Assembly: GCA_037178855.1 (NCBI GenBank) | Contig: JASJZC010000006.1 | Coordinates: 4,464,001-4,528,000 of the forward strand | Source: Oscheius sp. JU75 | Taxonomy: Eukaryota; Nematoda; Chromadorea; Rhabditida; Rhabditidae | Length of the DNA stretch: 64,000 nt | Direction of reading: 5' to 3' | In this document: positions 26,101-38,100 of the stretch, piece after piece | How the letters are laid out: every line of letters begins with the position of its first letter | Position numbering within the stretch: position 1 is the stretch's first letter | Notes under the pieces: generated by a model | The model's input: only the letters and a program-made list of their open reading frames with translations | The model's database searches: none | Told to the model about the DNA's origin: nothing | Made by a program: the position numbers and the translations under genes

Positions 26101-29100
26101 AGTTCCCGCAACAGAGATAACAGTAGTTGTCTTCTTCTACATCACATTGACATTCTTGCATTCCGCGTAGGGAACAGGCCGAAACACATCTAAAATTGTG
26201 TCGCTTTACATCGATCCAAGAGGGGTCACATCCCCCAAAGGAACTGACTCCGCATTATAACCATTACTCCCTCGGGCCCCCCTCCGATTTCGCTTCGTCC
26301 TTTCCCCCTCTCCTCGTGGCACCCCTAATCCGGCAACAAATTGGCAGACAAATTGTCCCCAGGTGCAGCTCAATCTCCCTCTCCAGGTTCTTTGGAACTG
26401 TGATTAAAGGAAAAGGGGGTCTGGTAATCGAATTCGCGCTGGCTCATAACAGAAAAAGGGATGCCCGTGTATGTAACAGATAGGGGACGGCGGGATGAAT
26501 CAGCTGACCAAGTATTCTGGCCTTCGCACGAAGATCGGGTTACTCGGCCGGAGGCCTAGGGGAAAGAATAACTAACGAGAGCTCTCCTAACTTTCGAAAG
26601 AGACTGAGAATCTCTCAGGATCATGAGAGAACATCAGATTCCTTTGACCCGAAATGCTTGGCGCCAGCTGGCTGTCCCGATGAGTGATTACGATGCAGCT
26701 CCGGAGGCAAAACAAAGCCACCGGCTGGTGGCACAACATGATGAACCTGTTGCCTGGGAGATGTCTCCGCTTTTAAGTGACTATAGTGCGGTCTGGATTA
26801 TAGGGCTTTCGGAGCAGTAAAGTCTAGGGGAAAAAAGGCGGAAAGAGTTATTGACAGACGTGTGTGAATCTCAGAGGCCAAGCCCGGCCGAAAGGAACAA
26901 TAAACATTAATTGTCGGCGGCTAAGAGCCAAAGCTATTGCGACTAAACATGTTTAAAATACTTCCAAGAGAAAGTAAGAACACTTACGTTGCGTTGCGAC
27001 AAACAGAGGCGTTGTTCTCCGAGCAGACTTCGCCTTCTTTGCAACCGGAAGTGACCAAGGTGACCACAGAGAGTACGGTTAGAACTGTTCGTGGCGCTGG
27101 CCACGTCGTCATTGCATCGCACGCTCCGGGATTCCGGCCAACTCTCCGACTCACACACAGAGAGAGTCTAGCCCCGCCCCGCGTCCGAAAGACCCGCCTT
27201 TTCGAAGAGACTCTCCGATTGAGAACACTGCTAATAGAGCTATCAGCACATCCGAGAATGGCAGCAAGCCTCTCTCTTGATAATGTGGGTGGAATACGCG
27301 CAGGCCCTAATTTGCGCTGTCATTATGCTGCTGCTCGTATAGGCGAGAAGGTTTTATGGAAAAACTAATCGAAAACAACCACAATGGGCTGTTTCCCCGA
27401 ATCGGAAACTTCGGTCAGTATGGGAAACATGACAAAACTCAGCTTATGGCCAGATAACTAATTCATGATGTATCCCTTTCCCCTCGACTCATACTCAAGC
27501 TCCCCATTCCAAACAAGGAGTGGTAATACGAATCCACTATGAGCCCCGTTCTCCTTTTCCATGATGGCCTCTCAGTCTCCTAGACGAAAACCATTATGTG
27601 AGAGGGGATTTAGTGCCCGATTTTAGCCAAAAAAAAAAACGACTGGGGGACATATGTGAGCCGGCAGACCATTCAAATGTGTTATGTTTTCAGAACGGAG
27701 TCCGTCTGAATGAGGAGAATCGGCTGTTCCTCAATGAACGACAGCAATTGGTCATTGAAGAAGCCAAGGTATGAACAGTTCAACTCGTCGGCGGGCTTGT
27801 CGGCTTTGGGAATAATTCATGTCGAGAGCTGGTTTGTCGCTCGACTGACTTTGAGTTTGTTCCCACTCTTTCACTAGCTCAATTCGATATGGGTGAACAG
27901 CTTCAAGACCCGTGCAAAGCACACAAAAACGTTCTCACATCGGCAGCTAAGTTTGTGATAAATAAGTCGTTTCGACCGACGGATTTCGTGACATTTTAAA
28001 TGAGTTACGACACGCCAGGTAGGTTCTCGTGTGGCGGTGTTCCCCCTTCTCATGTCAATCATTCGTACACCTGCCCGAAGGAAGCTGCCAGGCCCGTATC
28101 ACTAAATCTACCCGCAAGGGTTCGGGGGACTCCCTCGACGGAACTGAACAATACGAACTCCATTTTTAGTCTTCTGATGCCGGACGATACACATGTTTGG
28201 CAGAGAACAAGCCAGGAAGAGCGGAGAAGGATCTGATTGTGGCCATTTTGGGTAAGAGTCTGTTAGAGACAGAACTTTGGGTTTAGAACCTCCGGCGATG
28301 ACTGAGAAGCAGATGGTCAAGGAAGTACAACACGGAGATCAACTCATTCTCCAATGTCCTATCCAGGTATACCGTTTGTGATCTTTGTGGCAATATGAGC
28401 TTAGGACCCATCGGTGGAGTTCATGTGGACCAAGAACGGAATCCCTGTAACGACTTCAGAACGTATTCAACTGTCTTCGGCAAGAGACAAGCTCTACTTG
28501 ACCAATGCCGATCAATCAGACACAGCCCAGTATATTTGTAACGCGAAGAACAATGCTGGAGAAGACCAGGCCGTCTTTGACACCGTTGTCAATGGTAAAT
28601 CTTGCTTCTACTTTGAGTGAAGAGCTTTAAGTTGCCCCGAAAATCGCTGGACCATCCTTCAAGTCTCAAGACGTCATTCTGAACCAGACCCTACAACTAA
28701 CTTGTGACGCTTCGGGAACTCCAACTCCTACAATCGAATGGCACGTGGATGGACGTCCTTTGATCAAGACGGACAACATTGAATACGTCGATGATGGAAG
28801 ACAATTGGTCATCAACGGACTTCATGAGAAACAAGGAGGACGGTACACCTGTAAGGCTGAGAACAAGGCCGGAAAAACTGAGGCTGATACTTTTGTTCAA
28901 GTCATCGTTCCTCCAAGAGTCGCAATGACTTCCGAGACGATGAAGGTTGTTGCTGGACGAGGAGTGACTATTCGCTGTGAAGTTATTGGAAATCCCGCTC
29001 CGCAAGTCGAATGGTTGAAGAACAACCAGCCGTTCATGTCCGAGCTTCTTCAAACCACGACCAATCTTCGCTACCTCCACATTCGTGATGCTTCTGTGGA

Positions 29101-32100
29101 AGACGCCGGAAAGTACACCTGTATTGCCACAAACAGAGCAGGAGAACATAGAGCCTCGACTCAGCTTCAAGTCTTGGCCATTCCAGTCATTGAAGACGGA
29201 GAAAGAGTCATCCAGGTCAAGGAGGGAAGTGATCTGACGATTGAATGTCCCACAACCGGCATTCCTCCTCCAACAATCACATGGAAGAGAGACGGACAGA
29301 CACTTGAGGGAGACGGACAGAAGCTGACCATTCCCGCTGCCTCGGTCTCACACGCTGGAAAATACAGTTGCATTGCTGAGAATGAGGCCGGTAGAGCCTT
29401 TGCCGACTTCGCTGTGGATGTCTTCTCTAAGCCCAAGTTTAGAGATTCAAACCGGGACATCAAGGTTCTGGATGGAGATAGAGCCAAGATCGAGTGCAAG
29501 GTCGACGGACATCCAACTCCAACTGTCCGCTGGCTTCGAGGAGGACGACCAATCCACGACTTTAGCAACATGATCTTGTCTCCCAGAGGAGAATCTCTTC
29601 TCATCCTTCAAACCAAGAAGGCTGATGCTGGATCTTATTCCTGTCTGGCCAAGAATGCTGCTGGTGAATCTCAAGCCGACTTCACTGTAGCCGTCCTGAT
29701 GAAACCTCACATCGACGAATCTGTCGATCAGAATCCTCGAGTCGTTCAGGGAAAGACTCTTCTGTTCCACTGTCCTGTACTCGGAAACCCGGAACCGACT
29801 GTGGAATGGAAGAAGGACAACGTTACTGTTGCCACGGATGGAAGGATCAGCTTCGTGAACAATTTCGATCTTCAGATCACCGATGCCACGGTTTGTTGAC
29901 TTCTTTGAAAGCTATCAAGTGTTTTCAGAAAGATGATGAGGGACGATATGCCTGTGTTGCTACCAACGACGCCGGAACACTGACTACAGAATACAAGGCT
30001 GAAGTCATTGGTACCATAGATTATTCAAACCTTGTTCAATATCAATTCAGCTCCGCCCAAGTTCCAGCGACAAGGAGAATCTGTCTATGAGGTGGTTGAG
30101 CACGAGACGGCTGTCATCGACTGCGACGTGGTCACCCAACCCAAACCCGAAATCAATTGGTTCCGCGGAGACCAGGCTCTCTATCTTACCAGCAACATGG
30201 CTCTGTCCCCGGATGGAATGGTATCCTTATTGAGACTGAGAGTACATTCAAGTTTTAGCAATTGACAATCAAAGGAGTGACTCTGGCCGACGGAGGAAAG
30301 TATATGTGTAGGGCTAAGAATGAGGCTGGAAGCAGTGACATTGATCTCATCCTCAAGGTTCTCATTCCACCGAAGATTGATAAGTCGAACATTATTGGAA
30401 ATCCTCTTTCCATCGTCGACAGGAGCATCTTCCTCGAGTGTCCAGTCTCTGGAATCCCGCACCCTTCTGTCTCATGGACCAAGGATGGCAAGCCAGTCGA
30501 CTTCAGCGACTCGAGATATGTACTGCAACAGGTACTCTCTCTATTTGGACAATGATGAAAGTTTCCAGAACAATCAAACCTTCGGAATTGAGGGAGTTCG
30601 GGAGTCTGATCAGGCCAGATACACATGTATTGCTTTAAACAGAGGAGGAACTGCTGAGCAGGACTTCCAGCTCGAAGTCTTGAGTAAGTTTGATAACGTT
30701 TCTCCAAAGAGAGAGGCTTCAGCTCCTCCTCAACTGGAGGTATCCGAGACTCAAGAACAGACAAAGAGAGAGGGAGACGCCTTGTCTCTTTCTTGTCCGA
30801 TCAAGCCCTCTACGGATACCAGCTCGCCGATTTCCGATGTCTCTTGGATCAAAGATGGTCGGCCAATCGACCCAGAGAATCCTGGAAACTACAAGGTTCA
30901 GGTGTTTGTAACTTTTTCTAATTGTCTTTCCAGCTGTCTCCTGATGGTCGTCGCCTGACTGTTCAATCCACTCTCCTCGGAGATGCCGGTGTCTTCACCT
31001 GTGTGGCCTCGAACCGAGCTGGAGAATCTACGTTGGACTTCAAAGTGTCGATATTGTGTACGAGTCTCGCATCCCCGAAGTGCCGTGAATTGGAGTACGC
31101 TTACCTTAGCAGACAGCGTTATAGCCACAATAGACGCATCTGGGAAAGGAGTAGGAAAGAACAGAAATTTGCCATTCTACCCCCTAATCCCATTCCGTCA
31201 ACGACTACTACTATTCAACCCTTTATAATCCATGCTCATGAGATAGAGCCCGTGACTCCTTTAGCCTACGATCTTTACAAAGAACGCTATCAGGAAGCCT
31301 TGAAGAGGCATGAAGAGGAGAAACGTAGAAGGGAGGATAGTTATGCTAGACGAGTGGCAGATTATGTGGCTGAAGTGAATAGGAGACGGGCTGAGGACGC
31401 TGCCAGAAGGGAGGCTTATCATAGGGGATTGAGGAGGGAGCAGACCCCTACTACTCAGAAACCAATACAGAAAATGCCCGGGGATAATGTTAGGGGACTT
31501 AGGATAAAGGCCGTCCATCGAAGACGACGACATAGGGGTTATTTTAGGTGTAGACTGGAATGGGTTCACCATAAGAAACCTTGATCTTTACTGTACATAT
31601 CTTATCCGATACTCAGACTCTTTCAGTTCTGGCTTTGTCCCGTTTCGCCTTGTCATTGCCGTGTGTCTTGAACTAACCTGTGATAATAAATTTCTCTGTA
31701 TCGCATGGTGTGCTCACCCTCTGAACTCTAGTGCATTTTGTCTTTTTAAGCGCCTCCATCAATCGACACTTCGAGGAATGAGAAGAGACCGAATGTTGTA
31801 GAAGGACGTCCGATCTCTCTGTTGTGTCCCGTCAGTGGAACTCCTTTCCCTACGATCACTTGGCAGAAGGACGGTCAGCCTGTCACTCGTGAGATTTCTT
31901 GTTTGTTTTCGGACCCAAGCTTTTTGAGAGAGTGAGCAGATAAAGTTCTTCGACGAGGGACAGATGATCGAGATTGCCGTGGCTGACCGAGCCCATGCTG
32001 GAAGATGGACTTGTATTGCTGAAAACGACGCCGGATCGAAGGAGATCGAGATCGCTCTCGATGTCTGGAGTAAGTTGAATATTGTTGAAATCTCATACAA

Positions 32101-35100
32101 ATTACAGCTGCTCCAAGCGTCAAAGTCCATTCGGAGAATCCAATCAAAAACCTGGACGAGACTGTAACCATCTTCTGCGAGACTACTGGAAATCCTACAC
32201 CTTCTCTCAGCTGGAGCAAGGCCGGTCAACCGATCATCAGTCGAGTCGAAGGAACGCGTATTGGATTGAAGGGAACCCGACTGGATATTCCTCATTTGAA
32301 CAAAGAAGACGTCGGAGACTACACTTGCCATGCTCTCAATGATGCCGGAACAGCGGAGGACAGTATTCATGTAGACGTTCTTGTTCCTCCAGTCATCGAG
32401 AGAGACAACATTGACATGTCCCCTAGACTTCCGGCAGGTCAAACTCTAACTCTACAATGTGCTGCCGGTGGAAAACCTCTTCCCAACTACAAATGGTTTG
32501 TCAACGACACTGAGATTACTGTCTCTACTGAAGGAATTACCCTGGGAGCCAACAGCAAGTACATTCAGGTACTTGTCACCCTTTTGCAGTTAACAAAAGT
32601 TTAGATCAACAACATAACGCTTCAAGATCAAGGACATTACAAGTGTGTAGCTACGAATGTGGCCGGAACTGATACTCTCGACTACAACGTTGATGTTGTT
32701 CGTGAGTTTGAAGTTTTGTATCACTCTAAAATAATCCTTAGAATCCCCGATAATCAGCAACGGTGGAGCTCAGCAAGTGGTTGAAGGAGAATTGGCCAAA
32801 ATGGAATGTCTGGCAGATGGCCATCCTGCTCCTCAGATCTCTTGGCTCAGGAATGGAATAAGAGTCGAGGCAGGAGTACAAGGAGTTCGGTACATTGTGG
32901 ATGGACAGTCTCTGACCGTTATTGAAGTTCGCTCGTCCGACTCTGGAATCTACGTCTGTCAGGCTACGAATGAGGCCGGAACCACACAGCAGGCCTATAC
33001 TCTTGAAGTTCTTGGTAAGTGAATCTCTTTTGTAGACAAAAAGTATTCAGTTGCTCCGAAGATCACTGCTGCCTCCCTTTCAACTCATCACGTTGTGGCA
33101 GGTGCACCTTTCTCTCTGAAATGCCAGGCTAGAGGCTATCCGGACCCTCAAATCAGCTGGACTCTTAACGAGGAACCACTGGAGAACGGATTTAGAGGAC
33201 ACATCATTGACACTGACGGGACCATGAGTGTGGAAGCGGCGACGGATAGAACAGCTCTCTATCGTTGTATCGCTGCGAACAATGCTGGAAAGGATGACAT
33301 CGAGTACACTGTCCATGCTGTCAGTGCTCCAGTTGTCAGTCAAGAAGGTGATGTCATCTTGAATGCCACTGAAGGAGACCCGGCCGATCTGATCTGTAAG
33401 ATTGAGGGAGAGGATTCGAAGATTGGATGGCAGAAGGTAAGATATTTAGGGTTTTCTTCTTTTTACAACTTTACAATTTTTTACTGTACAACTTTGCAAA
33501 GAACAATTTACAACTTTTTACAGAAACCAAGTAATTACTGTAGTCCATAGAAACTATTCTAATTGCAGTGACAACAGGAAATAGTTGTTAGCAATTACTT
33601 TGGAATCCAGGGGCAACTAATTGCAAGACATTACTGTATTTTGAGACTTCGAGTAAGACTCGTGTGTGTATCCTAAACGAATCGAAAGTAATCTCTTCTA
33701 TTTAAAGCGCGATGATGTCTGTGGCAGACTCTGTGTATATGTTTGTTTGTCCGTGGCCACGAACCAGAAGCGAGCCAATTATGTTGTCTAGAAGTTTTGT
33801 TGTTCAGAAACAGTTATGCCTAATTTGGGTGGCAAGTCAACTTTGGGTGCGCTCCAGAACTTGGTTTTTATCCCAGTGAAGCCACTGGGAGCCTTTTGTT
33901 ATTAGCCGCAGTTGCCAATGCAAAGTGAAGGCAAATAGACGGCTGGTATGTAACGAAAGTAATAACTTCAGAACGGAGTGAATGTCTTGCCTTCGAGCAC
34001 GATCCAGTTCAGCGAGGACATGACCAAGCTTCACTTCACTCAAGTCCGAATGTCCGACAACGGAACATACACTTGTACGGCCTCGAACACAGCCGGAAAC
34101 GCTACCCAAATGATCAAGTTGTTCATTGGAGGTGAGTTTTATCACTGATATGGTTTATCTAACAACAATATTTTCAACACACACACACTTAACCGAACAT
34201 TCGGAAGAAACGAGTCTTAACTTTGGGATACACTGGCGGTCGTGGGGCTTCAATTTTCTCCTCACTCGTGGGCAAAATCTTCACAGGTTCCGCGGGTTCC
34301 TCGTTCTCTGGGAGATCAGGATAGTCTCGGTCGAACCGACGAAACTGTTCCATCACATCGTCGTAGAGATCCGGCGAGATTTTGAAGTCAAAATCCGTGA
34401 ATCCTTTTTGATTACCGTACACGTCGGTCATGATTTGGTCCGGATCGAGCGGCTGTCTCTTTCCAGCTGAAACACATTTTGATGCTTGAACTGGATCGGG
34501 AGAACTTACGGGTGGGAGAACTGAGAACAGAGGCGACTGCAAGAAGTAGAGTCATCGCCACGAGGTGCATTGTCTTCAGCTGAAAAGAGAGTCTAGTTGT
34601 CTATGGATGAGACGCGAGAATAGAACAAAAGACCGCGGACAGGTTGTAGTGGAAAAGTACAGCTGTTGTGGATCAGAAAGGGGAAATACGTAGTGTGAGA
34701 GGATAATCAGAGACCAGATTGTGACAACTAATTATACGAAACAGCCAAATAATAATGTGAGTTTCAGTGCCGGCCAAAATCACAAGAGACAAGACCAAGA
34801 TGGTCTTCCAGGCTGGAGAGACAGCCACTATGTGGTAAGATAATTCGGCTTCCAGACAAGCTAAAGCAAATGTTCTAGGTGTGAAGCGTTCGGTGTCCCG
34901 CCGCCTACAATTTCCTGGTACAAGGATGACGTTCTACTCGAAAACAGTGAGTTAATTGGAAGGATATCCTGAACCTGACAGCTGCTTCCGCCGACAAACA
35001 AAAATAATTTCTTTTTCTAGCGGCCATCGATGATCACAGCAGTACCCAGAAGAAGTCGGCCTTCTTTGGAGCCGTGGGACCCGAGGATGCAGGTGTTTAC

Positions 35101-38100
35101 ACGTGTAAGGCGGAAAACTGGGCCGGACAGGATGAGGAAGACTTTGATCTCGTCGTATTGAGTAGGTTGCTTTTTTGGGAGGAGGCATTTGGAAATGTCA
35201 TGTGTGCTTCTCACGCTGGATAGTCGATTGTGAAACAAAAACAATTGCAGCCAGACCCCAAATCGAACCTCCAACTGCGAATTTGACGGTAAATCCGAGA
35301 CAAACGGCGGTCTTGGGATGCAATGCTACAGGAAATCCGGAACCAGTGGTCACTTGGGTCAAGGTCCCCAACGAGGAACAGATTCAAGCTTCTGAGAGTG
35401 AGTGAAAAAAAGGATTTGGTCCACTAACAAAATATTTAGAGTACCAACTGCTGGGAACATCCCTGGCTATCAGGAACGTGCTTCCAGAGGACGAAGGATT
35501 CTACCATTGTATTGCGAAAAGCGATGCCGGTCATCATCTGGGAGTACGAAAACTCACAGTCAACAGTAAGTTGGCTTGTCCTTTAGTCGAATGTACTTGA
35601 ACGTGACGCACGAGGCCTTTTCGAGGAAAGAGTCTTTTTGCAATAGTGCAACCAGAATACGATGAGAGGAAATTAAATGTTGCAGAAGTGGACAAGGAGA
35701 AGAAAGTCATTTGGACAGAATGTGATGAAGAGAACAAACCCATAAAGACGACGCTGATTCCTGGACGAGGAGATGTTCCCGATGATGATCATACTTTGCT
35801 TCCATGGGGCCAGAATGAAGATCTCTCGCTGAATGGAACCAACGGAATCGTCATTCGTTGTCTGCCCGGTCCCCGTACCCCCAGAAAAGTCGGACTACAT
35901 GTAGTCCCGAAACTGGTGGTGGTTCCGAAAGACAACAAAGTGACGATCGGATCTGTTGTCGAGTTTACCTGCAGGTGAGGGTACAAACAAGAAAGAGAAT
36001 AACATATGTTTAGTGCTGTCGGACCACCGATTCCGTCAATCTTCTGGACAAAGAATGGAGATCTGTTCGATGATAGAGAACAAGATGTGGGAATGAGCAG
36101 ACTGGTCATCAATGTGGACAGTTTGAATGACACAGGGACTTACGCCTGTCACGCCCATAACAGTGTGGGAGTGAAAGAGGTCAGTCAAGGGGTAAATGGC
36201 TTGACTCATGAGGAGTATGGAAGTATTAAAAGAGACCAACGTCAGCTGAAAGGTGGAGACAGATATAACCCAATTTCACGCCGGAACAGACTTCAATTGA
36301 GTGAGACTAGACAATCCGTTTCGTACAAGTCTTGCAAAATGAATATCCGAGCATCCACCCGCCTGATTGAAAGGTCTTTTCAGGCGTCAGCCAAGATTGA
36401 AATCGACGAGGGATCAACAGGTCAAATCCCTACCAAGAACCAAAGGAAAGTGGCCGTTCTGACCTGCTTCGAGAAGGGACATTCCATCAACCGTGGAGTC
36501 TCTTGGGAATATCATGGTCAAGCTCTGGGACAACTGGTCGGAGTGCATCAGATGAATAACGGAACATTGGTTCTCCTGGATGTTGACCCACTGTCGCCCG
36601 AGTTGAAACACTACACTTGCAAGGCTAGAAACAGAAGACGACAGAATACTGTGGATCTGGTAAGTGAGCCATTCATGTTAGCGAAACCTATATTTAGATG
36701 GAAGTCGAGGACGAGGCGCCTCTCGTTGAGACGATCCCGAATGTGATCAGAGTTGCTCCAGAGGGAAGTGTCTCTCTCAAGTGCAATATTCTAAAGGGAA
36801 ACCCACTCACGACCCAGATCATCTGGACGAGAAATGATAACAAAATTGTGGCGGACGAGGTGACCTATGTCATGGTAAGTTTGATTATTTCTGGTGGGTG
36901 GCAGAGAACAATACGAGTGCAAATTGTTACGAATTGAATCAGCCAGGTGACTGAACAGATTACCCGAAACGGCACCTATTGGAATTAGAACAGGAATGAA
37001 TTTCCTCTTCCTTCATCGTTTTGTGGATCTGGCAGGCCATTATGGAGATAATTAGATGCCACAACATTCTAATTATTATCAGCTTTTTTTTGAGAGTAGA
37101 GTAAATACTTGCTCACTAGCTAAATAAGAATATTTTTGTTGTGCAATATGCTCAAGATCAGGTCAACGGCGAAAATTGTCAAAAAGGTCACGCAGGAATA
37201 GTGTTTCAGCCAAACAACAGCTTGCAAATAATGTCGGTGGAGGAGTTCGATAAGGGAATCTACAAATGTGTGGCGGCAAACTCGCTAGGAAAGTCCTACG
37301 ACACTACGGAAGTCATCGTTGAAGGTAAGAAATGAAATCCAAAACCACTGGAACATTTGACCTTACAAGGGGATTAGCTACAAAAAAAAGTACAAAGCTT
37401 CGGATATGTTTGGCGCTATGTTTGAACTTTTGAGAGTACACGGCATTTTCATAGAGAGAGTGATGTCAACAATGACTCGAATTCCAGACGGAGCGAGTCA
37501 GGAACAGGAGAAGAAGCTGAATGTCCAACCGCCGAGTGAGTTGTTTTGAAAGAAAAAGAGAGAGAGTAAGAAGAGGAGTCTGATTGGTTTGACGTCGGGA
37601 AGGAAGAGAGTAAAAGTGTCAAGAGGCCTGCTGATTGGAATGAATGAGCCGATGATTCCTATTCATTCTTTATGTGGTCCTGTCACGTAGACATTGAGTA
37701 CAAAAGCCATTTTGGGAAGAGGAGTGTCCCGACACAGAGATCAGCACAATTTTCTGATTGCAGCTGTTTTTTGAAACCGAGAACATTAGACAGGGCTCAC
37801 CTGCTTTATCCGTTTTAATAGGTCAAACAGGTGGAGTTTCTGAGTTTCTAATCAGGTTCTTAAAAGAAGTTGTACCTTGTGTAATCTGTTGATCAATGCT
37901 GTAATTTACGAGGCGACTACAACTTTTGACAATCGTAAGGCGGAAGCTTTTGACCGATACGACTCATCGGGTTCAGTGAACCAATTAAGACAAAGCTTGC
38001 AGCTACCCCCGAGCCTAGTACTACCACTACTAGTACGACTCCTTCTACTACCACGACCACTACTACTACGACTACCACAACAACCTCTGCACCTACCACA

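Noticed and set aside
26623-27368. Plus-strand frames within the 3-kb hemicentin intron as extra hemicentin exons
   Set aside because: The Ig domain closes correctly by joining 24705 to 27691 (TWMK|NGVRL), and the best of these frames overlaps the first exon of the nested minus-strand gene.
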